Below the pieces are notes generated by a model, which was not told the DNA's origin, did not search any database, and saw only the letters and a program-made list of their open reading frames with translations. This document shows positions 42,887 to 51,064 of a stretch of DNA of 64,000 nucleotides, piece after piece. Each line of letters opens with the position of its first letter. Positions within the stretch are counted from its first letter, which is position 1. Made by a program: the position numbers and the translations under genes. Source of the DNA: Asanoa ferruginea (GTDB taxonomy: Bacteria > Actinomycetota > Actinomycetes > Mycobacteriales > Micromonosporaceae); the NCBI RefSeq assembly GCF_003387075.1, contig NZ_QUMQ01000001.1, forward strand, positions 4,526,001 through 4,590,000, in the 5' to 3' direction.

Positions 42887-43942
42887 TCAATAGCGGGGAA
42901 TGAGGCCCTCGGCTGCCAGCAGACTCAACTTCTCGGTGACGGTCTCGATGCTGTCCCGGAAGCCGTCGAAGCCCGCACCGCGGATCTTCAGCGTGCTCAC
43001 GTAGGCGTTGTGGTCCCGGCGGGTGTGGCCGTCGAGGACCTCCCACGAGACCAGGTCGGCCATCACCGGGTTGGCCAGCCCGTGCTTCCGCGCGATCTCC
43101 GCCCAGAGCGCCTGCCGCGCCGGCATGACCTCGGCCAGCCGCACTGGCCGCGGCGGACCGACCGGCATCTTGAAGTGCTCGGCGATGACCGGCCAGAGCG
43201 ACCCCCAGTCGGTAGCGTCGCCGTTGGAGACGTTGAAGATCTCGTTGCCGGACCCCGGCCGGTTCAGGCACCAGTCGATCGCCTCGCCCAGCAGGTGGTT
43301 GTCGACGAGCTGCCACACGGGGTGGTCGTGGGTGCCCGGGAAGTGCAGCGCCGACCCGGTCTCCTTGAGCACCGTCGCATAGACCGCGACCGAGCCGAGG
43401 ATGTTGATGGCACACTTCTCCGCCACGCCGACCACGGCCGTAGGCCGCAGGATCGTCCATCTCCAGGCGGCGTCGCGAGTCCGGAGCAGGTCCTCCTGGG
43501 CCCAGTAGAAGTTGACCACCGGCGGCCGCGGGTCCGACTCGCGGGCCGGCAACGGGAACCGGCCGAGCGTCGTGCCGTAGGCCTTCGTGCCCTGGAGCAC
43601 CAGCACGTCGCGGAGCCGGGGCGCCGCCGCTTCCAGCACGTCGAGCAACGCCGCCAGCATCGAGCGGTTGCGGTCGACATGTGCGTCGGTGTTCCAGCCC
43701 GCCACCACGTTGCCGGGGTCGTCGGAGACCGCCGCGTAGACCAGTTGCTCCACATCGGCCAGTCGCGGTGCGAGCGCTGCCACCTGGTCCGGTCGGGTCA
43801 GGTCGACCGGGAGATGCGTGACGTTGGCCTGTGCGGCCGGGGCGCGCCGGCCCAGCGCGAGGATCCGCACGTCTCGGCCCGCCATCCGCTCCAGGTACCC
43901 GCGCCCCACGATGCCGGTCGCGCCGGCTAGCGCGATGGTCAC
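42887..43942 (-). CDS. Extended SDR resembling PRISE (progesterone 5beta-reductase/iridoid synthase-like)
   Basis: 351 residues. The N-terminal GATGIVGRG binds NADP. The rest matches the PRISE pattern: AAVSDDPGNVVAGWNTDAHV, VLQGTKAYGTTLG (Lys in the TKxYG segment) and NFYWAQEDLL with the catalytic-type Tyr. PRISE enzymes reduce enones 1,4 with NADPH, including delta4-3-ketosteroids. The GTG at 43942 overlaps the permease stop. It is the last gene of the second LIV operon. Assignment to PRISE rather than a general epimerase is inference. Confidence 0.75.
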   Translation of the reverse strand: MTIALAGATGIVGRGYLERMAGRDVRILALGRRAPAAQANVTHLPVDLTRPDQVAALAPRLADVEQLVYAAVSDDPGNVVAGWNTDAHVDRNRSMLAALLDVLEAAAPRLRDVLVLQGTKAYGTTLGRFPLPARESDPRPPVVNFYWAQEDLLRTRDAAWRWTILRPTAVVGVAEKCAINILGSVAVYATVLKETGSALHFPGTHDHPVWQLVDNHLLGEAIDWCLNRPGSGNEIFNVSNGDATDWGSLWPVIAEHFKMPVGPPRPVRLAEVMPARQALWAEIARKHGLANPVMADLVSWEVLDGHTRRDHNAYVSTLKIRGAGFDGFRDSIETVTEKLSLLAAEGLIPRY

Positions 43943-44988
43943 TTCCGACGAGCCTGGATCTTGCGGGCTCCCTCGCTCACCAGCCTGACCAGGCCGCCCG
44001 GTGCGCCGACGATGAAGGCGATGACTAGGACGGCGTACGCGATGACGCCGTATTTGGCGCCGTTGAGCGACGCCTGCTGGGCGCCGAGGACCGCGGAGAC
44101 GAGGTGCTGCATCGCGAACGGCAGTGCCGTGAAGATGGCGGCACCGAGGGCGGCGCCCCAGACGCTGTCGAGGCCGCCGACCATCACCATCGCCAGGTAT
44201 TGCATCGCCAGCGTCAGCGTGAACTGCTCGCTGGACACCTGACCCACCAGGAAACCGGTGAGCGCGCCCTGGGCACCGAACAGGAACGAGGTGATCGCGA
44301 AGATCATCATCTTGTAGCCGGTCACCGGGATCGCCTGCGTGCTCGCGATCTGCTCCTGGTCGCGGATCAACCGCAGCGCCCGGCCGGTGCGTCCGGCGCC
44401 GAGCAGGCTCACCAACGCGAGCGCGAGCAGCACGACGCCGAGCAGCAGCCACGCCCACTGGTGTTGGACCTGGACCGTCGTGCCGAACAGCGGCGGCAGG
44501 TTGAAGCCGATGACGCCGACGCCGGGGGTGCGTTGCTGGTATTGGTCGACCACGAAGATGACTACAAAGTGGACGCTGATGGTGCCGAGCCCAAGCGCCA
44601 GGCCGCGCAGCCGGATCGCGGGCAGGGAGACGATCAGGCCGAGCACCGCCGCCAGCAGGCCGCCGCCGAGCACGCACGCGACGAACGGCAGGCCCATCCG
44701 GTCGAACCACACGCCGCCGAACGCGCCCGCGGCGAGGAAGCCGGCGCTGCCGACCGAGACCAGGCCGGTGGTGCCCATCAACAGGTTCATCGCCAACGCG
44801 CCGACGCAGGTCAGCAGGAACGTGTTGTAGAGGAAGATGTTGTAGTCGAACTGGGTCGAGGTCACGACGGCGGTGACCGCGAGCAGCGTGACAGCGAGGA
44901 ACAGGCTGCTGCGCATCCGCAGATGCCACGGCTTGACCCGAGGTCCGGTCGCTGCCTTCGATGCCGTCTCGACGGTGGACGCGGTCAT
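43939..44988 (-). CDS. LIV-type ABC transporter permease (LivM-like), second system
   Basis: 349-residue membrane protein with GTTGLVSVGSAGFLAAGAF and the EAA-like RALRLIRDQEQIASTQAI. ATG 44988 overlaps the LivH stop (ATGA). Confidence 0.89.
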   Translation of the reverse strand: MTASTVETASKAATGPRVKPWHLRMRSSLFLAVTLLAVTAVVTSTQFDYNIFLYNTFLLTCVGALAMNLLMGTTGLVSVGSAGFLAAGAFGGVWFDRMGLPFVACVLGGGLLAAVLGLIVSLPAIRLRGLALGLGTISVHFVVIFVVDQYQQRTPGVGVIGFNLPPLFGTTVQVQHQWAWLLLGVVLLALALVSLLGAGRTGRALRLIRDQEQIASTQAIPVTGYKMMIFAITSFLFGAQGALTGFLVGQVSSEQFTLTLAMQYLAMVMVGGLDSVWGAALGAAIFTALPFAMQHLVSAVLGAQQASLNGAKYGVIAYAVLVIAFIVGAPGGLVRLVSEGARKIQARRK

Positions 44989-45860
44989 ACCTTCAACACC
45001 TCCCGGGTGCCGAACAGGCCCTGCGGCAACGCGAGCAGCAGAACGAGAAGGATCGAGTAGGTCACCACGTTCACGTATTCGCCGCCGAGGTAGACGGTGA
45101 TGAAGCCCTGCACGACGCCGATCGCCAGGCCGCCGATGATCGCGCCCTCGAAGCTGTCGAGGCCGCCGAGCACCAGCGCCGGCACTGCTACCAGAGCCAT
45201 CCCGCTCATCGAGCCGTCGACGATCGTGGACGAGCCGTAGAGCACGCCGGCGATCGCCGCGAGCACGCCACCGATGACCCACGCGCCGACGTACACCCGG
45301 CGCACTTGAATTCCGCCCTGTGCCGCCAGAACCGGATCCTGGCCGGCCGCGCGGACCTGCACGCCGAGCCGGGAGAACCGCAGGACGATGATGAACACGA
45401 CCGACAGCAGGATGCCGATGGCGCCGACGACCAGCGAGCTCCACCCGACCTTGACGCCGAACAGGTCGACGACACCGTGCGGCATGGCCGGGATCGAGAT
45501 GTTGTAGGACGGCTGGTCGAAGATCAACGACATCGCCGCGTCGAGGCCGACCCCGAGCACCAGCGTGGCCACGAACGCCACCCAGTGCGGCTGGCCGACG
45601 GTGCGCGACAGGATCAGCTTGTAGACCACGGCCGACAGCACGCCTGACGCGATCAGCGCGAGAGCCAGGCCGAGCACGAACGAGCCGGGGCGCTTGAGCT
45701 GCCAGTCGGCCAGCACGAACGCGGCGAGCAGCATGAACTGCCCGTGCGCCAGGTTGAACGTGCCGGTGGTCCGATAGATCAAGACCATGCCCAGAGCGAT
45801 CAGGGAGTACGTGGCGCCGAGCGGGAGTCCGCCGAAGATGGCGAGAAGGACGTTGTTCAT
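44985..45860 (-). CDS. LIV-type ABC transporter permease (LivH-like), second system
   Basis: 291 residues with TTGTFNLAHGQFMLLAAF and GVQVRAAGQDPVLAAQGG. Eight or so membrane spans. Overlaps LivG by 4 nt and LivM by 4 nt. Confidence 0.89.
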   Translation of the reverse strand: MNNVLLAIFGGLPLGATYSLIALGMVLIYRTTGTFNLAHGQFMLLAAFVLADWQLKRPGSFVLGLALALIASGVLSAVVYKLILSRTVGQPHWVAFVATLVLGVGLDAAMSLIFDQPSYNISIPAMPHGVVDLFGVKVGWSSLVVGAIGILLSVVFIIVLRFSRLGVQVRAAGQDPVLAAQGGIQVRRVYVGAWVIGGVLAAIAGVLYGSSTIVDGSMSGMALVAVPALVLGGLDSFEGAIIGGLAIGVVQGFITVYLGGEYVNVVTYSILLVLLLALPQGLFGTREVLKV

Positions 45861-46639
45861 CGTTTTGTTCCCACCAGGCTGGCCTGGAACTCGGCCGAGT
45901 CGAGGACATCATGTGTGGCCCCGTCGGCGATCACCTCGCCGGCCTGGAGGCCGATCACCCGGGTGGCGGCGTCGCGGACCAGGTCCATGTGGTGCTCGAC
46001 CATCAGGATGGTCATCGTGCCGGGCTCCATCAGGCGGCGCAGCACGTCGGCCATCGCCGCGTGCTCGCTGCGGCCCAGGCCCGAGGTGGGTTCGTCGAGC
46101 AGCAGCAGTTTCGGTTCGGCCATCAGGGCGCGGGCGATGTCGACGAGCTTGCGCTGGGCGTACGCGATCTCGCTGGTCGGTGTGTCGGCGATGCCGCCGA
46201 GGCCGAAGAAGTCGAGCGAGGTGCGGGCCTGTAGCTCGCGCGCGCGTTCGCTGCGGGCCACCTTGCGCCACCGGACGAGCTGGTCGACCACGCGGTAGTC
46301 GCGGATGCCGAACGCTCCGGCCATCACGTTCTCGACCACCGACATGCGGTCGACCAGCGGCGGGTTCTGGAAGCTGCGGCCGATGCCCGCGACGGCGCGG
46401 CGGTGCGGTGACAGCTCCTGCAGCGGCTGGCCGGCGAAGCGGATGTCGCCGACGGTCTGCCTCCGGACCAGGCCGGAGATCGCGTTGAGCAGGGTGCTCT
46501 TGCCGGCTCCGTTGGGGCCGACGACGGCGACCAGCTCTTGGGGTTTGATCTTGCTGCTTACGCCTGTGACGGCCTTGACCCCGCCGAACGTAACGGTGAG
46601 GTCGGCGATCTCGAGGATCGGGGCTTCACTCGCCGACAT
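45857..46639 (-). CDS. LIV-type ABC transporter ATP-binding protein (LivG-like), second system
   Basis: 260 residues with GPNGAGKST, FQNPPL and LLLDEPTSGLG. The signature reads AYAQRKLVD, departing from LSGGQ in the same way as other LivG proteins of catabolic operons. It overlaps the LivF gene by 14 nt. Confidence 0.88.
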   Translation of the reverse strand: MSASEAPILEIADLTVTFGGVKAVTGVSSKIKPQELVAVVGPNGAGKSTLLNAISGLVRRQTVGDIRFAGQPLQELSPHRRAVAGIGRSFQNPPLVDRMSVVENVMAGAFGIRDYRVVDQLVRWRKVARSERARELQARTSLDFFGLGGIADTPTSEIAYAQRKLVDIARALMAEPKLLLLDEPTSGLGRSEHAAMADVLRRLMEPGTMTILMVEHHMDLVRDAATRVIGLQAGEVIADGATHDVLDSAEFQASLVGTKR

Positions 46640-47360
46640 AGCCCGCCACCAGTAGTTCGTTGCCGATGAAGTCGGAGCTCGGGCCGGCGGCCCAGACCTG
46701 GCCGGCCTTGAGCAGCACGCAGTGTTGCGCCACCTCGAGCGTGTTGCCGGTGCTCTCGTCGACGAGCAGCACGGCGCTGCCGGTCGACGCGATCCGCTGC
46801 ACGGCCTCGAAGAGCGGCTCGTGCAGGCTGGGGTGCAGACCGAGGGTCATCTCGTCGATGATCAGCAGCTTCGGGTCGACCATCAGGGCCCGGCCGATCG
46901 CCAGCATCTGCTGCTGACCGCCGCTGAGCCGGCCGGCCAATTTTTTCTTCACCTCGCCGAGGACCGGGAAGAGGTCGAAGATCAACGCCTCCACCTCCGC
47001 CCGCCGGTCGCCCGTCACCATCCCTTTGCCGAGGGCCTCCAGGTTCTCCTGGACCGACAGGTTCGCAAAGATCTTGCGCCGCTCCGGCACCGCGAACAAG
47101 CCCAGGCGGGAGACGTTGTGCGGCTCCTGGTTGGTGATGTTCTTGCCGCGGAAGGTGACGTCGCCCTGGATGACCCGGGCGCCTTCGGAACGGAGGAAAC
47201 CGCTGATCCCGCGTACGGTCGTCGTCTTGCCGGCACCGGCCGCGCCCAGGATGGCGACGATCTGGCCTTTCCGCACCTCGAAGCTCACGCCCTGCACACC
47301 GAGCGCGCCGTTGCGGTAGCGGACGGTGAGATCCGCTACCGCGAGCAGTGTGTCCGCCAT
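46626..47360 (-). CDS. LIV-type ABC transporter ATP-binding protein (LivF-like), second system
   Basis: 244 residues with GAAGAGKTT, LSGGQQQM and LLIIDEMTLGLHP (Met where Pro is usual in the Walker B). Gene order here is K-F-G-H-M, unlike K-H-M-G-F in the system at 20600-25213, so the two are not a simple duplication. Confidence 0.88.
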   Translation of the reverse strand: MADTLLAVADLTVRYRNGALGVQGVSFEVRKGQIVAILGAAGAGKTTTVRGISGFLRSEGARVIQGDVTFRGKNITNQEPHNVSRLGLFAVPERRKIFANLSVQENLEALGKGMVTGDRRAEVEALIFDLFPVLGEVKKKLAGRLSGGQQQMLAIGRALMVDPKLLIIDEMTLGLHPSLHEPLFEAVQRIASTGSAVLLVDESTGNTLEVAQHCVLLKAGQVWAAGPSSDFIGNELLVAGYVGE

Positions 47361-47365
47361 GCGGG

Positions 47366-48574
47366 TCAGTCGACCATCGAGATCGGTTGGCCGAGCGCGG
47401 CGGGCTTGCCGGAGGCCTTGTCCCAGCCGAAGAACTGGAGAGCCTGGAGCAGCACGTGGTTGTCGGCGGTGAACCCGGAGGCGCCGAAGCCGAGATCGCC
47501 GGGTGCGGTCACCTTGCTCGCCTTGGCCATCGCCGCGGGCAGCGCTTTGGCGTCGCAGTTGGTGCCGCAGGCTTCGAGGCCGGCCTTGAGCGCGTAGGCG
47601 AGCATGTAGCCCTTGGAGAAGTAGACGCCGGCCTTGGCCGAGTCGAGGTGGCCGTACTTCTCGGCCGCCGCCCAGACCTGGTCACCCTCGACCGGTGTCT
47701 TCCACTCGCGCGGGCCGCGATAGTCGCCACCCTCGTCGGAGGTCTTCTTCAGCGTCGCGTCGTCGTTGGCGGCGGTGCCACCGAAGATCGCCCCGGTGTA
47801 GCCCGCGTCGTGCAGGGCAGCCACCTCGATCGCGGTGTTGGTGGTGCTGTCATTGATCATCATCGCGTCCGGCTTGTTCTGCATGATCTGGCCGGCCTGG
47901 CTGGTGAACGACGAGATCGTCGGCTCGTTCTTCAGGTAGTTGCTGACCCGCCCACCGGCGGCCTCGACCAGCTTCTTCAGCCCGTCGGCGTAGGCAACCG
48001 AGGTGGCCGCGTTGTTGACCACGATGGCGATGTTCTTGCCGGAGAGAGTGCCGAGCTCCTGCTCGATCGCGTTGGCGTAGGCCTTGGCCGCGACCGGGCT
48101 GCTCACGGTCGCGCTGAAGTAGTAGGGCTTCGGCGGCACCGCCTGCCCGTCGTCGTTGGGCACGGCGAGGGTGGTGGTGCCGGCACCGGCGAGCACGCTG
48201 GCGACACTGGCGAGCTCGGTCGAGGCGGTGCTGACCAGGATGGCGACCGGCGCCTGCCCAACCGCTTGCCGGGCGGCAACCTGAGCACCCTGCGGCGTCG
48301 ACTGCGCGTCGATCGGGTTGTTGAGCTTGATCTGCCGCCCGTTAACGCCACCGGCATCATTGATCGCGGCGATGGCAGTCTGGAACCCACCGACGCCGTG
48401 CGAGACAAATGGGGCGAACGGCCCAGAGATATCAGCGAAAAGACTCACGGTGTACGGCTCGGAGCCGCCGCCCGGGCCACTGTCCGCACCGGGTGCGGCC
48501 CGTCCGCACCCGGCGAGCACGGTGGCGCACACGGCCGCGGTAACGACCGCAAGCACCCGACGGTTTCTCGTCAT
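47366..48574 (-). CDS. LIV-type ABC transporter substrate-binding lipoprotein, second system
   Basis: 402 residues with lipobox LAGC after MTRNRRVLAVVTAAVCATV, then Peripla_BP_6 features (FADISGPFAPF and AIAAINDAGGVNGRQIKL). ATG 48574 has GGAGG 6 nt upstream. An earlier in-frame start lacks a ribosome site. The upstream gap holds an AT-rich inverted repeat. Confidence 0.9.
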   Translation of the reverse strand: MTRNRRVLAVVTAAVCATVLAGCGRAAPGADSGPGGGSEPYTVSLFADISGPFAPFVSHGVGGFQTAIAAINDAGGVNGRQIKLNNPIDAQSTPQGAQVAARQAVGQAPVAILVSTASTELASVASVLAGAGTTTLAVPNDDGQAVPPKPYYFSATVSSPVAAKAYANAIEQELGTLSGKNIAIVVNNAATSVAYADGLKKLVEAAGGRVSNYLKNEPTISSFTSQAGQIMQNKPDAMMINDSTTNTAIEVAALHDAGYTGAIFGGTAANDDATLKKTSDEGGDYRGPREWKTPVEGDQVWAAAEKYGHLDSAKAGVYFSKGYMLAYALKAGLEACGTNCDAKALPAAMAKASKVTAPGDLGFGASGFTADNHVLLQALQFFGWDKASGKPAALGQPISMVD

Positions 48575-48657
48575 GTCGAACCTCCGCAACACCGCGCCTG
48601 CGCAGCGCGTGTGACCATGATCACGAGAGCGTAATCGAAGTTGGGTGGCGATACAAC

Positions 48658-48682
48658 AATCATTTTTCTCAGCACAATGATT
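48658..48682. promoter_or_regulatory. Inverted repeat AATCATT-N11-AATGATT
   Basis: Perfect 7-bp arms at 48658-48664 and 48676-48682. The half-site ATCATT is the same as in the 14-bp operators, but the spacing is 11 instead of 2. It lies 84 bp upstream of the binding-protein start. Confidence 0.45.
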
Positions 48683-49309
48683 TAAAGATTAGGGCGTGGC
48701 CTTGAGGTCGCCGCGAACCCGGTGCCGCCGCACGGTTCCTGTCTGTCGTGTGGCCCGATCGCGGGGCGTTGCCTGGACTTCGTGGCGGTTCCGGCAGGGG
48801 TTCGCCGCTGCTGCCAACGACCCGAGCCGCCGGCGTGGGTCGCAACGCCTGGCGACGTGGCGCGATCTGGGGCTTTCGCCGGGGTGCGATGGGGCGTTCG
48901 GCGGCGCTTGACCGGTTTTGCGCTCGAGTACCGCTCAGCGCAACGCCGCCGGCGAGTCGCGTCCGGACAATCGTTTGGCGTATGGCTGCCTGATCAACGC
49001 AAACAACGAGCATTCGGCCGGAAAGAGCCGCCGTTGCCGAGGGGCCGGTGGCTGAGGCGCCGGCGGGCCGCCATACGCGGCGGACCTGCTCCGCATCCCG
49101 AACGCCGCCGACTTGTGCGCGTGCCGCCGCTACGAACCAAACCCCCTGTGTCACAACGAACTGGCGCCCGCGTCGGGCACCCCCGCGCGAACGAGCTCGG
49201 ACGCGAAGCCCGAACAACCGATGTCCGTTTCGCGGATCTCTTGCCGGATCGCCGGGGCGGGCAGCGCGCAGATCGCAGCACGCTGGCCACGGCATAGACC
49301 ACCCCACAC

Positions 49310-49562
49310 ACGCGGCGATCGGGGGCGGCCCATCTGGCGGCTTCAACCGCCTAACGCTCGCGGGAATCTGGGCTGGCACGTCTGGCGGCATCGACCGCGC
49401 GACGCACGCGGTGATCTGGGGCTGGCGGCTTAAGCCGTGCAGCGCACGCGGTGGTCTGAGCTGCGCATCTGGGGGTATCGGCCGCACGACGCACGCGGCG
49501 ATCTAGGGCGGCGCATCTGGCGGCTTCAACCGCCCCACACACGCGATCTGGGCGGCGCATCT
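49310..49562. repeat. Degenerate 48-bp minisatellite, about six units
   Basis: Units start at ACGCGG or TCGCGG at 49310, 49358, 49406, 49446, 49493 and 49541 (last one shortened), spaced 48, 48, 40, 47 and 48 bp. Each carries a GATCTGGGGC and a CATCTGGCGGCTTCAACCG-like segment. Confidence 0.75.
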
Positions 49563-49680
49563 GCAAGATTGATCTCTGCTTCTACAGATCTACCGCCCCG
49601 GGCGGAGGTCCCAGGCCGGCGCAAACCTCCCGCGCTCGACCTTTGCCCGATCTGACCGGGCCCGACGGGGGGTGTCGCTC

Positions 49681-49730
49681 CAGCCGTACATGTTTCTTCA
49701 TGTAGGTACATGAAGAAACATGTACGGCTG
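49681..49730. repeat. 50-bp perfect palindrome, copy B of the palindrome family
   Basis: Arms 49681-49704 and 49707-49730 are perfectly complementary over 24 bp with GG as the spacer. The core CATGTTTCTTCATGTA resembles the 38-bp element at 35018. Located in a divergent, not convergent, intergenic gap. Confidence 0.85.
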
Positions 49731-49806
49731 AACGAAGACACCCGACCCCGTCGCGACCCGCCAGCCGCGACCAGATCACGACGCCACCACCGAGCCCGGT
49801 CGGTGC

Positions 49807-49886
49807 GGCCCGGTGGCCTTGCGGCCCGGTGGCCTTGCGGCCCGGTGGCCTTGCGGCCCGGTGGCCTTGCGGCCCGGTGGCCTTGC
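49807..49886. repeat. 16-bp tandem repeat, five perfect copies
   Basis: GGCCCGGTGGCCTTGC is repeated without change, followed by partial copies ending at about 49906. Confidence 0.88.
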
Positions 49887-50095
49887 GGCCCTGCGGCCCT
49901 GCGGCCGAGAGCGTTGACCGACTCCGCGGAAGCCTGCGCTAATCGGGGGCGCCTGGCCCGGCGTGCGGCCGCTTCGTCGATGTGTCGGGGTCCGCGACCG
50001 GGGTCTGCGCCAAGGGTCTTTTCTTCTAATGATTACATTGACTCACCGTTGGGGGGCAGCGTAGCGTCGCCAGCGATCGGCTTGGAAGGAGCGTG

Positions 50096-50278
50096 ATGGG
50101 GCGGCGCGTCATCATGGCCGGCGGGGGAGCGCGATCGGTTGCTGTCGTGGTGGGAAGCGGGTCGTGGCAACGCGGTTTGGCTGTCTCCGTGGCCGATCTC
50201 CCGGTGGACAGGGGCTACGGCGCCCGCCTCCGCGGTCCAAGGCAGTCAAGACTCGCGCGCGAGCGCGCGCTCACGTGA
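50096..50278 (+). CDS. Short frame with a good start signal, possible FAD-domain remnant
   Basis: 60 codons. ATG at 50096 has AAGGAG 4 nt upstream and a possible promoter TTGACT (50038-50043), 18 nt, TAGCGT. The segment VAVVVGSGSWQRGLAVSVA loosely resembles the N-terminal FAD motif of KstD/fumarate-reductase flavoproteins (VVVGSGxxGLAAA) with an insertion, then homology stops. It may be a truncated flavoprotein remnant or a chance frame. Three overlapping palindromes (50253-50278) cover its end. Confidence 0.3.
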   Translation: MGRRVIMAGGGARSVAVVVGSGSWQRGLAVSVADLPVDRGYGARLRGPRQSRLARERALT

Positions 50279-50293
50279 AGTGGATGTGGCTGA

Positions 50294-51064
50294 ATGACTA
50301 ACTCGAGCAGCGGACTGGATGTCGATGTCTCCGGCAGCGGTCCCGACCTGATGCTGCTGCACGGACTGGACGGGACGCTCTTCAGCCAACCGTTCCGGGA
50401 CGGGCTCGCCAAGCGCTTCACCGTGCACGTTCCCGCGCTTCCCGGCTGGACCGGCAACCGTGACCCGCGCTACCGCAGCGTCGACGACCTGGCCTACGCC
50501 CTGCTCGACGCGGTCGAGGCGGTCGGTCGGCCGGTGCACCTGGTCGGTTGCTCGATCGGCGGGTGGCTCGCCGCCGAGGTCGCCACCAAATCGTGCCAAC
50601 ACCTCGCGTCCGTGACATTGGTTTCTCCGGTTGGCATCCGGCGCGCGGAGCCGACGCAGCGGTCCTATCTGGACCTGTTCGCCGCCGCGCCGCAGACCGT
50701 CGCCGCCGGGATGTATGGCGACGCTGCCAAGGCGCCCGACCTCAGCGGCTTCGCGCCGGCCCAGTTCCTTGAGCTCGCCCAGGCCAATGAAGCGGTCGCC
50801 TTCTACGCGTGGGAACCATACCTGCACAATCCCTCGCTGCTCGACCGCCTGCACCGCATCTCGGTGCCGACGTTGCTGGTTCGCGGCGCGGAAGACGGGT
50901 TCATCCTCCAGCCGGACCATTTCGACCTCATCCGGGAACGCCTCGCGTCGTGTCGCACCGAAGTGATCCCCGATGTCGGCCACCGGGTCGAAGAACAGGC
51001 CGCCGACCGTTTGGCTGAGCTCGTCGCCGAGTTCACCGACCAGCTCACGACGAAGGACAGCTGA
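50294..51064 (+). CDS. Alpha/beta hydrolase
   Basis: 256 residues. It has oxyanion segment LLHGLDGT, nucleophile elbow GCSIGGW (~97), acid in RGAEDGFI (~205) and His in VGHRVEEQ (~235). Compatible with a meta-cleavage-product hydrolase or lactonase. Starts a four-gene operon; its stop shares a base with the next ATG. Confidence 0.87.
   Translation: MTNSSSGLDVDVSGSGPDLMLLHGLDGTLFSQPFRDGLAKRFTVHVPALPGWTGNRDPRYRSVDDLAYALLDAVEAVGRPVHLVGCSIGGWLAAEVATKSCQHLASVTLVSPVGIRRAEPTQRSYLDLFAAAPQTVAAGMYGDAAKAPDLSGFAPAQFLELAQANEAVAFYAWEPYLHNPSLLDRLHRISVPTLLVRGAEDGFILQPDHFDLIRERLASCRTEVIPDVGHRVEEQAADRLAELVAEFTDQLTTKDS

Larger units (their letters stand above)
48575..50095. other. Repeat-rich intergenic gap
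   Basis: 48690-49300 has open frames on both strands but only Arg/Pro-rich, non-conserved-looking peptides, and I see no gene. Further right are a 48-bp minisatellite, a 50-bp perfect palindrome and a 16-bp tandem array, then the promoter of the short frame at 50096. The left end is the promoter region of the LIV operon. Confidence 0.7.

Noticed and set aside
48669-49506. Overlapping open frames on both strands in the gap after the LIV operon
   Set aside because: The peptides are Arg/Pro-rich and non-globular, with no start signal; the right half is a minisatellite.
49681-49730. Transposon end with a target duplication
   Set aside because: No transposase or flanking direct repeat is visible; kept only as an open possibility in the palindrome finding.
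50253-50278. Overlapping palindromes TCGCGCGCGA, GAGCGCGCGCTC and TCACGTGA as an operator
   Set aside because: CG-alternating palindromes are common by chance at this GC content, and no second copy was seen.
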